Source of the DNA: Alphaproteobacteria bacterium | GTDB lineage: Bacteria; Pseudomonadota; Alphaproteobacteria; Micavibrionales; CSBR16-224 | Direction of reading: 5' to 3' | DNA: 26,651 nt | Assembly: GCA_006226225.1 (NCBI GenBank) | Contig: SBHI01000107.1 | Location: 1-26,651, forward strand | In this document: piece by piece, positions 5,720 through 14,822 of the stretch | How positions within the stretch are numbered: position 1 is the first letter of the stretch | How the letters are laid out: every line of letters begins with the position of its first letter | Notes under the pieces: model-generated | The model's input: the letters and a program-made list of their open reading frames with translations, nothing else | What the model was told of the DNA's origin: nothing | Databases searched by the model: none | Made by a program: the position numbers and the translations under genes

Positions 5720-8632
5720 ATGACAAGCGAAGCACAACCCCATACCCGGCCTGCGGAAGAAAACCCCGCCGATGCCCTGACGGAACACATCCCCGTTCCC
5801 ATGCCGTCCCCTGTGCGGCGCGGCGATGTTGTGATGACGGCGCCGGTGCTGACCGTACGCAAACGCAAAGCCTATTATCTGACGGCGGATGGTGAAGCCG
5901 TCACGCCGAAACCTGCGGAGCTGAGCCGCCTGCTGTCCGGTCATATGCCGCTGGTCTGCCACGCCCCGGCTACGGCACAACAGCTGAATATCGCGCCCTT
6001 TGCCGCCTATGACGTGCTGGAACTGTTTGCCTTTGTCTACCCCGCCCGTTTCTGCCTGCCGACAACTGCCGGACTTGTGGCTGAACTCGGCCTGTCTTCC
6101 CCTGTGACAACTCCGGAAGAGGAATGCGTTGCACTGCTGGATATCGCACAGGCCCTGCTGGCGGCACTGAATGATGCCGGACGCAATGAAAATTCTGATC
6201 CCGCCGCGATGGCCTGGATGATGGGGCCGGGCCTGTCGGCAAGTGGAGAAAATGGTGCGGCGGGATGGCCTTGGGCAGATCTGGTTTTAAAAACACTTGG
6301 AAAAACCGGTGATTTCGCAGATGAAATCACCTTACGCAATACCGTCAAAGTCTGGAACCGTTTGCAGGAATGGGCGGAGGAAGCTCCGCCGCCGCCGCCG
6401 GGACATGAACCCGTTTCCACCGAAGAAGCCGAACAGGCTCTAGAACACCTGCTAGCAGCGCGCGGTGGCGATACGCGCCCGCGCCCGTCACAGCAGCAAT
6501 ATGCCGCAGGCATCACCCCCGCCTTTAACCCGCGTAACCGTGAAAACCTTCCCAATACCGTTATTGCCGAGGCCGGAACGGGAACGGGAAAAACGCTCGG
6601 CTATCTTGCACCCGCAGGCGAATGGGCGGAAAAGAATGAAGGCTGCGTCTGGGTATCGACCTATACCAAAAACCTGCAAAGACAAGTCGATGAAGAGCTG
6701 TCGGCGCTCTATGCCAATGACAGTGAAAAAAAACGCAAAGTCGTCATCCGCAAAGGCCGCGAGAATTATCTGTGTCTGCTAAATCTTGAAGAAGCGCTCG
6801 GCAGCCTCGCCGCCCGCAACAATCCACGCTATGCCACGGCTTTGGGGCTTGTCGCGCGCTGGACGGCGGCCTCCCGCGACGGTGACCTGCATGGCGGCGA
6901 TATGCCGGGCTGGCTGCCCGGTTTGATCGGATGGAAGGCGACCTACGGGCTGGCGGATCGACGCGGCGAATGTATTTTCAGCGCCTGCCAGCATTATCAC
7001 CGCTGCTTTGTCGAAAAAAGCCAGCGTCTGTCACAGCGCGCCCGCATAGTTGTTGCCAATCACGCACTGGTCATGCACCGTACGGCCTTGTCGCATCCGC
7101 ATGATGTCCTGCCCAACCGCTATGTTTTCGATGAAGGCCATCATCTGTTTGATGCGGCCGACAGTGCCTTCGCCCTGCATTTGTCGGGACGCGAAGCTGC
7201 CGAATTGCGGCGTTGGCTGCTTGGCACCGAAACCGAGAACGGCGGACAGGCTCCGGGACGCAGCCGCAGCCGCGGCTTGCAGCGCCGCGTTGAAGAGCTG
7301 GTCGCGGGAGATGAAAAAGCGATGCACGCACTTGATGATGTGCTGGAATCCGCCCGCACTCTGCCGGGATACGGTTGGGCGCGGCGTGTTCAATCAGGAC
7401 AGCCAAAAGGATTGAGCGAGAACTTCCTGCATCTGGTGCGGGAGCAAGTCTATGCCCGCAACACAGGCGGACAGGATATGATGTATTCTCTGGAAGCCAC
7501 AGCCCTGCCGCCGATTGACGGTTTGTTTGAAGCCGCCTATGCCCTCTCCTGCCGTTTGCGCGATTTGAATCGTCCGCTGCAAATGCTGATTAATCTGCTG
7601 CAGCAAAAACTGGAAGACGGCGCAGAAACCCTGACCAGCGATACCAAGCGCCGGATTGAATCCGTCTGCCACAGCCTGCATTACCGCGCCAATCTGGTCA
7701 TTGCCGGATGGGTGGATATGCTGGGATGCTTGCAAAGCCAGACAACGCATGATGCCTTTGTCGACTGGTTTCAGGTCGAACGTATCGAAGGCCGTGAATA
7801 TGATATCGGCATGTACCGCCATTGGGTTGACCCGACACGCCCCTTTGCCGCCAATCTGAAACCGCATGCACATGGCGTTGTCGTGACCTCTGCCAGCCTG
7901 CTGGATACCGTCACGGAGAGCAATGACGGATGGAAACACGTCGCCCAGCAGACCGGCGTCACCCATCTGACGGATGATGAAGGCCAATCCGCCGCCAGAT
8001 TGGAGCTGCCCTCTCCCTATGATTATGCCGCACAGTCACGCATTCTGGTTGTCACGGATGTACCGCGTGAAAAAAACACGCAGATCGCCATGTCCTATGC
8101 TGCACTGTTCAAAGCCGCAGGCGGCGGCGCACTTGGCCTTTTTACAGCCATTCAACGACTGAAAAACATTCATGCGCGCCTCTTGCCCGAACTGGAGGAA
8201 AGCGACCTGAAACTTTACGCCCAGCATCTGGACGGGCTGGATCCGACAACACTAACGGCCATGTTCCGTATGGAAGAAAATTCCTGCATGCTGGGAACGG
8301 ATGCCACCCGTGACGGTATGGATGTGCCGGGTCGTTCCCTCAGGCTGATTGTGTTTGACCGCGTACCCTGGCCGCGCCCGACGATTTTGCACAAGGCACG
8401 GCGCACTTATTTCGGGCAGGGTTATGATGACCGCGTCACCCGCTTTCGTTTAAAACAGGCTTATGGCCGCCTGATCCGGCACGAACAGGATAAGGGTATT
8501 TTCGTGATGCTGGACAGCCGCCTGCCCTCGCGCCTGACGGCCGCCTTCCCGAAAGATGTGCCGATCGAACGGGTCGGCCTTGCCGAAGCTGTCGATATCA
8601 TCAAAAACTTTTTGCCTGCAGATGAGATTTGA
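5720..8632 (+). CDS. DinG/XPD-family ATP-dependent DNA helicase with iron-sulfur cysteines
   Basis: This is a superfamily 2 helicase of the XPD/DinG type, expected to unwind DNA 5' to 3' during repair or replication stress. Motifs in order: Walker A AGTGTGKT (285-292, Lys291); four Cys that fit the XPD-type 4Fe-4S domain (Cys352 in NYLC, then Cys418, Cys423 and Cys429 in GECIFSACQHYHRC); DEGHH box (471-475); late motifs around GTDATRDGMDVPG and QAYGRLIRHEQD. At 970 residues it is much longer than E. coli DinG (716). About 280 residues precede Walker A; they include LVCHAPATAQQLN and FAAYDVLELFAFVYPARFCLP, a region I recall from alphaproteobacterial homologues and cannot assign a function. Its last 11 bases overlap ispE. 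The ribosome site before the ATG is weak. Confidence 0.92.
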   Translation: MTSEAQPHTRPAEENPADALTEHIPVPMPSPVRRGDVVMTAPVLTVRKRKAYYLTADGEAVTPKPAELSRLLSGHMPLVCHAPATAQQLNIAPFAAYDVLELFAFVYPARFCLPTTAGLVAELGLSSPVTTPEEECVALLDIAQALLAALNDAGRNENSDPAAMAWMMGPGLSASGENGAAGWPWADLVLKTLGKTGDFADEITLRNTVKVWNRLQEWAEEAPPPPPGHEPVSTEEAEQALEHLLAARGGDTRPRPSQQQYAAGITPAFNPRNRENLPNTVIAEAGTGTGKTLGYLAPAGEWAEKNEGCVWVSTYTKNLQRQVDEELSALYANDSEKKRKVVIRKGRENYLCLLNLEEALGSLAARNNPRYATALGLVARWTAASRDGDLHGGDMPGWLPGLIGWKATYGLADRRGECIFSACQHYHRCFVEKSQRLSQRARIVVANHALVMHRTALSHPHDVLPNRYVFDEGHHLFDAADSAFALHLSGREAAELRRWLLGTETENGGQAPGRSRSRGLQRRVEELVAGDEKAMHALDDVLESARTLPGYGWARRVQSGQPKGLSENFLHLVREQVYARNTGGQDMMYSLEATALPPIDGLFEAAYALSCRLRDLNRPLQMLINLLQQKLEDGAETLTSDTKRRIESVCHSLHYRANLVIAGWVDMLGCLQSQTTHDAFVDWFQVERIEGREYDIGMYRHWVDPTRPFAANLKPHAHGVVVTSASLLDTVTESNDGWKHVAQQTGVTHLTDDEGQSAARLELPSPYDYAAQSRILVVTDVPREKNTQIAMSYAALFKAAGGGALGLFTAIQRLKNIHARLLPELEESDLKLYAQHLDGLDPTTLTAMFRMEENSCMLGTDATRDGMDVPGRSLRLIVFDRVPWPRPTILHKARRTYFGQGYDDRVTRFRLKQAYGRLIRHEQDKGIFVMLDSRLPSRLTAAFPKDVPIERVGLAEAVDIIKNFLPADEI

Positions 8633-9488
8633 GCCTTTTTCCATCACCGCCCCCGCCAAGGTCAATCTGTTCCTGCATATCACAGGACGGCGCACGGACG
8701 GATATCATCTTCTGAGCAGTCTGATTGATTTCGCCGATAGCGACAGCATCACCTGCGACCGCCTGGATTTCGCACCAGCACAGGAATTCTCACTGCAAAT
8801 CACAGGAGATTTTGCTGCAGCATTACGGCATGAAGACCCGCAGCAAAATCTGATTGCCCGTGCGGCAGAAATGCTCTGCGGCAGCCTGCCGCCCATTGCT
8901 GTCACGCTCGTGAAAAACCTGCCTGTTGCGGCAGGCATCGGCGGTGGCAGCGCTGATGCGGCAGCCTGTCTGAAAGCTCTGTCTCGCTTGTTCGAAAAAG
9001 ATATTTCTTCCATGAATGCTGCAACCCTCGGTGCCGATATTCCGGCCTGCCTTGCAGAAACGCCTGTCTTTGCCAGCGGCATCGGAGAGAAGCTACACCC
9101 TATTACTTTGCCGCCTTACGCCTTGCTGCTGGTCAATCCGGGCAAAACGCTGTCAACACCAGATGTCTTTCGTCACTATGCCGCCTCCGCCCCTGTGTTT
9201 CGCAAAGATGACACATTGCCGGATAGCCTGTCTTTGGAAGAACTTATTGCCTGCGTCACCAACAGCAGCAATGATTTGCAACATGCCGCGACCGCTTTAA
9301 TGCCGGAAATCGGCACTGTTTTGCAAATGCTTGAAAACCAGACCGGCTGCCTCGCCGCCCGCATGTCCGGCAGCGGTGCCACCTGTTTCGGTATTTTTGC
9401 AGATGATGGCGCGGTACAAACTGCGGCACAGACGATCAAAACAGCACAGCCGGACTGGTGGTTTGCTGTCGCGAAAACTTTCTCCTGA
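8622..9488 (+). CDS. ispE: 4-diphosphocytidyl-2-C-methyl-D-erythritol kinase
   Basis: This kinase phosphorylates CDP-methylerythritol with ATP in the non-mevalonate isoprenoid pathway. It has 288 residues, the normal size for the family. PAKVNLFLHITGRRTDGYH (11-29) contains the conserved Lys13 and the family N-terminus. The GHMP phosphate loop is PVAAGIGGGSADAA (101-114). LGADIPACL (136-144) carries the catalytic Asp139, and MSGSGATCFGIF near the C-terminus is GHMP motif 3. The ATG at 8622 is chosen because it places the conserved motif at residue 11; the frame is also open upstream to 8556, inside the helicase gene. The 11-base overlap with the helicase suggests translational coupling. Confidence 0.95.
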   Translation: MRFEPFSITAPAKVNLFLHITGRRTDGYHLLSSLIDFADSDSITCDRLDFAPAQEFSLQITGDFAAALRHEDPQQNLIARAAEMLCGSLPPIAVTLVKNLPVAAGIGGGSADAAACLKALSRLFEKDISSMNAATLGADIPACLAETPVFASGIGEKLHPITLPPYALLLVNPGKTLSTPDVFRHYAASAPVFRKDDTLPDSLSLEELIACVTNSSNDLQHAATALMPEIGTVLQMLENQTGCLAARMSGSGATCFGIFADDGAVQTAAQTIKTAQPDWWFAVAKTFS

Positions 9489-9493
9489 AAAAA

Positions 9494-9823
9494 TCAGTAC
9501 AGACTGCCGGAAAGCGGCAGCACATGCTCATCAGGATGCAGATAACCAAGTTTTGCCCGCACCTGTTCATCCAGCATATCTTCATCAATCGCAGGCGGAC
9601 GCAACAATTCCACACGGTGCTGTAATTGCTGTTTTTCTTCATCCAGCGCTTGATATTCCGCTGTGGCGGCGCTTTTCTCGGTACGCAGGTTTTGCAGCGC
9701 CGTATAACCGCGCTCCCCCTGCACAAGATGCAATGTGAAGTAAGAAAAAAGCAAAAAACCGAGAAACGACCAGAAGGATCGTTTAAAAGCTTTGCCGGTT
9801 GGAAAGAAACTATTGGGGGGCAT
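9494..9823 (-). CDS. ftsB: Septum formation initiator, FtsB/DivIC family
   Basis: FtsB is a bitopic inner-membrane divisome protein that pairs with FtsL and FtsQ through a coiled coil. The 109 residues show a short basic N-terminus, one membrane span (about 16-36), a coiled coil (about 40-75), and the closing DEDMLDEQVRAKLGYLHPDEH, which matches the FtsB/DivIC pattern of acidic-Leu-x-Glu, then AR..LGY..P.E. The start MPPNSFF is supported by GGAG nine bases upstream; the frame stays open 17 codons further but without a better signal. The stop codon is 5 bases from that of convergent ispE. In many alphaproteobacteria ftsB lies between eno and the pyruvate dehydrogenase genes, so this neighbourhood differs. 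Confidence 0.85.
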   Translation of the reverse strand: MPPNSFFPTGKAFKRSFWSFLGFLLFSYFTLHLVQGERGYTALQNLRTEKSAATAEYQALDEEKQQLQHRVELLRPPAIDEDMLDEQVRAKLGYLHPDEHVLPLSGSLY

Positions 9824-9903
9824 CTTCAAAAACTCCACTCTTATTAAGGAATCACATGCGCCGCTTCGCGTCAATCATTTATCGAAAAACACGCCCGTTT
9901 TTA

Positions 9904-9932
9904 TTGACATAATGCGCCTGCCATGTTATAAA
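9904..9932 (+). promoter_or_regulatory. Near-consensus sigma70 promoter
   Basis: TTGACA (9904-9909), a 17-base spacer and TATAAA (9927-9932) predict a transcript start near 9939, about 40 bases before the unknown membrane-protein gene at 9980. This is one of the strongest promoter matches in the window. Confidence 0.75.
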
Positions 9933-9979
9933 TTAGCATCAAAAAACTTTATATTGACGGTAATTCAAAGGGGATAATC

Positions 9980-10780
9980 ATGGCCGGCGCAGGCGAATGG
10001 ATCAAATACCATGTGATGAACACATTGGAACACAGTTTTGACAAAGACGGAAAACTGGTTGCCGCCATTATTGTTGCCGCAGCCGCCAGCGGTGGTTTCT
10101 TTATCACCGATGCCGTAAATGACTATCATACGGCCATGGATAATCAGGGAATTGAAGCGGTCGAAACCGCCTCCTATGAAGCACTCTCTAACAAAATCGT
10201 CGATTTTCAGCGCAATGCGCAGGCTCTTGATGTTATGCAGCAAAAGCTGGATTACTATGATGATTTAAGCCGCGACGAACGCACCCCGCAAATCATCGAT
10301 GAAGAAGCGGCACTGCAGCAGCAATTCGCCGATCTGCAGCGTGACATGAACACGCAGGTGAAGGAGATTTCCGTTGATGCTTTTACCAGCGGCAATACGA
10401 CAGACGGTGTCGCGATCGGAGAAGAAGCGTTGAGCAGCCTGTGGAAACAGCTGGATCATACATCACCCAATCTGCAAACCTTGAACACGACCTATGACAT
10501 CCAAAGTTTCCCCGCGCCGTCTTTTGCCTATCTGGATGAAGCCCGCGCAGGTGTCGAGGTTAACCACAACGCACCTTTGGATGTACAATTCAATGCCGCA
10601 AGCGAAATCGCCAGTGACTCCAGCGGCAGCGCATTAGGAAACGGTTTTGGTGCATTTCTGATGATTTTACTGACAACTGCCGGTATCGGGATTGGCGGCG
10701 GATTGGTCAACAGCAACCGTAAAAATCAATTCGGCCGGAACGGGCACCGCCCGAAACCGCAAAAACCGCGTGCGCATTAA
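9980..10780 (+). CDS. Unknown two-span membrane protein with periplasmic coiled region
   Basis: I do not recognise this 266-residue protein. It has a hydrophobic segment at about 26-43 (VAAIIVAAAASGGFFIT) and a second at about 224-243 (GFGAFLMILLTTAGIGIGG), separated by some 180 hydrophilic residues rich in Gln, Asp and Glu with heptad-like stretches (about 60-125). The tail after the second span is basic (NRKNQFGRNGHRPKPQKPRAH). By the positive-inside rule, both ends are likely cytoplasmic and the middle periplasmic. AAGGGG lies 7 bases before the ATG and a near-consensus promoter is upstream, so expression is likely. It is monocistronic and convergent with dnaE. No Cys, no enzymatic motif. 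Confidence 0.75.
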   Translation: MAGAGEWIKYHVMNTLEHSFDKDGKLVAAIIVAAAASGGFFITDAVNDYHTAMDNQGIEAVETASYEALSNKIVDFQRNAQALDVMQQKLDYYDDLSRDERTPQIIDEEAALQQQFADLQRDMNTQVKEISVDAFTSGNTTDGVAIGEEALSSLWKQLDHTSPNLQTLNTTYDIQSFPAPSFAYLDEARAGVEVNHNAPLDVQFNAASEIASDSSGSALGNGFGAFLMILLTTAGIGIGGGLVNSNRKNQFGRNGHRPKPQKPRAH

Positions 10781-10815
10781 ACAATCATATATCAGATATT
10801 AGAACGTCTGTGATA

Positions 10816-13800
10816 TTACATTTCCACGATATCGGCAACACCATTCACCTGCCGCAAACGGTGACGTGTCTGTTGCGAAATCGCCCATTTCTCCGGAAGT
10901 AATATCAAGGCCTCCTGATGGCAATCATACAGCTTCGCCAAAATTTCGACGCTTTTATTGCCATCCTCTGCCGCTTCTGCATTATCAAGGATTGCATGTA
11001 TTTCTTCCGCAGCGCCCTGCCTGTCAATGACGATACGCACGGTCTGCGTTGCTTCTTCAACTTGTGGTGCCAGCAATTCCGCCTTTTGCGCCAGAAAACG
11101 TACTTCGTCTTCGCTTTGCTTATCGACATCGACAGACATCAGGATCGCCTGCCCCGCCTCCAGAATATCGCGGGATGCCGCCAGCACATCCGAAAACATC
11201 ATCACTTCATAAACACCGCCACCATCGGAAACCTGCATAAAGGCAAAACGATTACCTTTGGCGGAAACCCGTTCACGCTTTTTCAAAACAATCCCCGCCA
11301 TTTTAAAACGTGTTGTCGGCGTTTCCTCAATCTTCTGCAAAACTTCGCCCGATGACACAACGCCCAGCCGTTTCAATTGCTGTCCCATCGTATCCAAAGG
11401 GTGCGCTGATAAATAAAAACCGACCGCGCCGAATTCCCTTTGCAAAGCTTCCAGCGGATCCCATTGCTCGACATCGGGTAGCGGCGGCAACGCCAATGTG
11501 CTCTCTTCCGCACTGCCGAACAGACTTTCCTGCCCGCTTTCTTTTTCCTCGGCAACGCTGGCTGCGTAACGCAGCAACATTTCCGCCGCCGCATGCGCTT
11601 GCGCCCGGTTCGGCACAAGACTGTCAAAAGCACCAGCAGCGGCCAACGCCTCCATCTGGCGGCGGTTCATATTGCGGTATCCCGCGCGGCGCATCAGATC
11701 ATAAATATCCTTGAACGCACCATTGGCACGGCGTTCCTCGACCAATTGCTGCATGGCCTGTTCGCCGACACCTTTCAGCGCCGCCAGCGCATAACGGATG
11801 ACCTTTTCACCCGTTTCCGGTACGGTTTCAACACAGAAATTCACCTCGGAATTATTGATATCCGGCGGCAGCAGCGTGATCCTCATATCGCGCAGAACCT
11901 GACGGAATTCACCGAGCTTATCAGTATTGCCGCGGTCAAAACACAAAGTCGCCGCCATAAATTCAACGGGATAATTCGCTTTCAGATAGGCAGTCTGATA
12001 GGCAATAAAGGCATAGGCCGCCGAATGCGCACGGTTAAAACCATATCCGGCAAATTTTGCGACCTGATCAAAAATCATTCCGGCATTTTCACCGTCGACA
12101 TCGTTTTGGACAGCGCCTTCGACGAAAATTTCACGCTGGCGATCCATCTCTTCCTTGATCTTTTTACCCATCGCCTTTCTGAGAAGATCGGCAGCGCCAA
12201 GGCTGTATCCAGACAAAGTCTGCGCCACCTGCATGACCTGTTCCTGATAGATCATCACGCCGTAGGTTTCCGCCAAAATCGGCTCTAGCGACGGATGCAT
12301 AAAATCCTGTTCTTCCTGCCCGTGCAGACAGGCAAGATAACGCGGGATATTCTCCATCGGCCCCGGACGGTATAGCGCCACGGCAGCAGCAATCTGCATA
12401 AATTTGCTCATCCGCATCTGGCGGCACAAGTCACGGAAGCCCTGACTCTCCAGCTGGAAGACGGCACTGGTATCGCCCTTGGACAGCATGGCAAAGGTTT
12501 TATCATCATCCAGTGGAAACTCCAGCGGATCAAGCTTTTCACCCGTCTCTTCTTCGATAATATCAATCGCCCGCTTCACAACGGAGATGGTTTTCAAGCC
12601 CAGGAAATCGAATTTGACCAGCCCCGCCTGTTCAACATATTTCATATTGAACTGCGTCACCGGCATATCGGAACGCGGATCGCGGTACAGCGGCACAAGC
12701 TCGTCCAGCGGGCGGTCACCAATCACGACGCCCGCCGCATGGGTCGAGGCATGGCGGTACAACCCTTCCAGATCGAGCGCAATTTCGATCAGCCGTGCGA
12801 CATTTTCATCACTATCGCGGGCGGCGCGCAAATCAGGCTCGCTATCCAGCGCCTCTTGCAACGTCACCGGATTGGCAGGATTGCTGGGAATCAGCTTGGC
12901 GATTTTATCGACCTGACCGTAAGGCATTTGCAGCACCCGCCCGACATCACGCACCACGGCACGCGCCTGCAGCTTACCAAAAGTAATAATCTGTGCCACA
13001 CGGTCACGCCCGTAACGTTCCTGCACGTAATGGATGACCTCGTCACGGCGCTCCTGACAAAAATCGATATCAAAATCCGGCATGGAGATACGTTCGGGAT
13101 TCAAGAAACGCTCGAACAGCAGATTCATATCAATCGGGTCAAGGTCGGTAATCTTCATTGCCCAGGCAACGACAGACCCCGCTCCCGAACCGCGGCCGGG
13201 GCCAACGGGAATATCATGGTCTTTCGCCCATTGGATGAAGTCGGCAACGATCAGGAAATATCCGGCAAAGCCCATTTTGCACAAAATATCCAATTCGAAA
13301 TCGCGGCGGTCATAATAGACTTTGCGTTTCTTTTCTTTTTCCTCAGCGCTCATATCATCGGTGAAGACGTATTTTTCAAGACGCCAGTCCAGCCCCTCGG
13401 CCGTCTCACGGCGCAGGGTTTCCTCCTCCGATTCTCCCTCCCCATCCGTAAAACGCGGCAGAATCGGATCAATAGGTTTCAGCAGAAAACTGCAACGCTG
13501 GGCAATCCGCACGGTATTTTCCACAGCCTCGGGAAGATCGGAAAACAGCTCGACCATTTCCGCCTGCGATTTGAAGTAATGCTCTTCCGTGACGCGGCGG
13601 CGGCTCTCCTGCGAGACATAAGCTCCCTGCGCGATACAAAGCAGCGCATCATGCGACAAATGCATGCGACGCGCGGGGAAATAACAATCATTGCTCGCAA
13701 CCAGCGGAATATCATACTTATAGGCCAGATCAAGAAAACCTTCTTCCGTGGTCGTTTCATCCGCTGTGCCGTGACGCATTAATTCAATATACAGCCTGTC

Positions 13801-14289
13801 CTGAAAGGCTGATTTCAGCATCAACAGAAATTCTTCCGCCTCAGCGATTTGGCGTTTTTGCAGAAATTGCCCGACAGGGCCACCCGCTCCGCCTGTCAGA
13901 CAGATCAGCCCTTCATTATATTCAACAAGTGTCTCCGGCAGAATATGTGACGGTTCGGCCTCATCCGTTTCCAGAAAGGCTTTACTGCTCAGTTTCAACA
14001 GATTGCGGTATCCGGTTTCGTTCTGCACCAACAGCACAACCGGCACCGGCGTTTCGCTTGCCGCGCATTTCACAGCCAGCTGGCAGCCGATGATCGGCTG
14101 CACACCTTTTCCTGCTGCCGCGATTGAAAATTCCAGCGCCCCGAACAGATTATTTGTATCCGTCACAGCCACGGCGGGCATATCGTCATGGATACATTGC
14201 TTGACCAGTTCGGGAATACGGTTTGCCCCCTCCGCCAAAGAATAGGCGGAATGCACGCGCAAGTGAATGAATCGAGGCTTTTCGGACAT
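10816..14289 (-). CDS. dnaE: DNA polymerase III alpha subunit
   Basis: This is the replicative polymerase subunit. It has 1157 residues, matching the roughly 1160 of E. coli DnaE. The N-terminal PHP domain starts with HLRVHSAYSLAEGANRIPEL (His9, His13). The polymerase core follows, with the catalytic pair in PDFDIDF (Asp405, Asp407), close to E. coli Asp401/Asp403. Other core signatures are GPGRGSGAGS, THAAGVVI and YQEQVMQVAQ. The C-terminal OB-fold is visible as FKMAGIVLKKRERVSAKGNR. There is no internal DnaQ-type proofreading domain, so this is the DnaE1 type rather than PolC. It begins 38 bases after the small membrane-protein gene and may be co-transcribed with it and add. No strong ribosome site is seen before the ATG. 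Confidence 0.97.
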   Translation of the reverse strand: MSEKPRFIHLRVHSAYSLAEGANRIPELVKQCIHDDMPAVAVTDTNNLFGALEFSIAAAGKGVQPIIGCQLAVKCAASETPVPVVLLVQNETGYRNLLKLSSKAFLETDEAEPSHILPETLVEYNEGLICLTGGAGGPVGQFLQKRQIAEAEEFLLMLKSAFQDRLYIELMRHGTADETTTEEGFLDLAYKYDIPLVASNDCYFPARRMHLSHDALLCIAQGAYVSQESRRRVTEEHYFKSQAEMVELFSDLPEAVENTVRIAQRCSFLLKPIDPILPRFTDGEGESEEETLRRETAEGLDWRLEKYVFTDDMSAEEKEKKRKVYYDRRDFELDILCKMGFAGYFLIVADFIQWAKDHDIPVGPGRGSGAGSVVAWAMKITDLDPIDMNLLFERFLNPERISMPDFDIDFCQERRDEVIHYVQERYGRDRVAQIITFGKLQARAVVRDVGRVLQMPYGQVDKIAKLIPSNPANPVTLQEALDSEPDLRAARDSDENVARLIEIALDLEGLYRHASTHAAGVVIGDRPLDELVPLYRDPRSDMPVTQFNMKYVEQAGLVKFDFLGLKTISVVKRAIDIIEEETGEKLDPLEFPLDDDKTFAMLSKGDTSAVFQLESQGFRDLCRQMRMSKFMQIAAAVALYRPGPMENIPRYLACLHGQEEQDFMHPSLEPILAETYGVMIYQEQVMQVAQTLSGYSLGAADLLRKAMGKKIKEEMDRQREIFVEGAVQNDVDGENAGMIFDQVAKFAGYGFNRAHSAAYAFIAYQTAYLKANYPVEFMAATLCFDRGNTDKLGEFRQVLRDMRITLLPPDINNSEVNFCVETVPETGEKVIRYALAALKGVGEQAMQQLVEERRANGAFKDIYDLMRRAGYRNMNRRQMEALAAAGAFDSLVPNRAQAHAAAEMLLRYAASVAEEKESGQESLFGSAEESTLALPPLPDVEQWDPLEALQREFGAVGFYLSAHPLDTMGQQLKRLGVVSSGEVLQKIEETPTTRFKMAGIVLKKRERVSAKGNRFAFMQVSDGGGVYEVMMFSDVLAASRDILEAGQAILMSVDVDKQSEDEVRFLAQKAELLAPQVEEATQTVRIVIDRQGAAEEIHAILDNAEAAEDGNKSVEILAKLYDCHQEALILLPEKWAISQQTRHRLRQVNGVADIVEM

Positions 14290-14327
14290 TATTTTTTATA
14301 GCCCAAAAGCCCTGACTGTTCTACAGC

Positions 14328-14822
14328 TCATTTGGAAAGAAGCGGCCGAATATGGCCATAGGGGTCATCTGCGGCGGCAAAACCTGTCAATTTCAGTTGC
14401 GTCACATTTGCCCCTTCAATACGCAGCGCCGGATCAAAATACAGCACCAGATTCACAAGCCCTGCGGCGGTATCTTTTTCAGCCATATCAGGGGCGATTT
14501 CCACGCTTTTGACCTCCTCATGCCGCACGCGCCATAATTCCCGCCCGTTGCGGTAAAAAGCCAGACCGTTTTCATACACCCTGAGCTCCGATGACGTCTG
14601 CAAAGCCCAAAGCTTTACCAGTGCCACGGACAATGTGACATCCACCGCCGCCACAGCCAGTATCAGATAAAAAATCAACGGATTGATATCCAGATAAAAT
14701 TTCAGCAGCATCGCCGTCACCGCCAAAAACAGCCCGCCCAGATACAGCGCCGTTCTTACCGTTGTAATATCGGAACGCAAGACGGAGGTTTTAAAAATAT
14801 AAAGCGGCTCTTTCTCAGTCAT
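14328..14822 (-). CDS. Small membrane protein with PH-like C-terminal domain
   Basis: The 164 residues have two predicted spans (about 25-42 and 48-70) followed by a beta-rich domain (about 78-164) with ELRVYENGLAFYRNGRELWRVRHEEVKSVEI. That pattern, a strand, a Gly turn, then a Trp and basic stretch leading to VKSVEI, resembles bacterial PH-like domains attached to the membrane. Function unknown. Its ATG overlaps the stop codon of the adenosine deaminase gene (ATGA), so the two are almost certainly translated from one transcript. dnaE follows 38 bases later. Confidence 0.75.
   Translation of the reverse strand: MTEKEPLYIFKTSVLRSDITTVRTALYLGGLFLAVTAMLLKFYLDINPLIFYLILAVAAVDVTLSVALVKLWALQTSSELRVYENGLAFYRNGRELWRVRHEEVKSVEIAPDMAEKDTAAGLVNLVLYFDPALRIEGANVTQLKLTGFAAADDPYGHIRPLLSK

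Noticed and set aside
5531..5980. Upstream extension of the glutamine synthetase reading frame to 5980
   Set aside because: The frame is open but the extension has no GSII similarity, overlaps the divergent helicase gene, and the ATG at 5530 has a good ribosome site and the conserved N-terminus.
11593..12288. Long plus-strand open frames inside dnaE (also 12739-13782)
   Set aside because: They are antisense shadows of a well-defined dnaE frame and show no recognisable protein features or ribosome sites.
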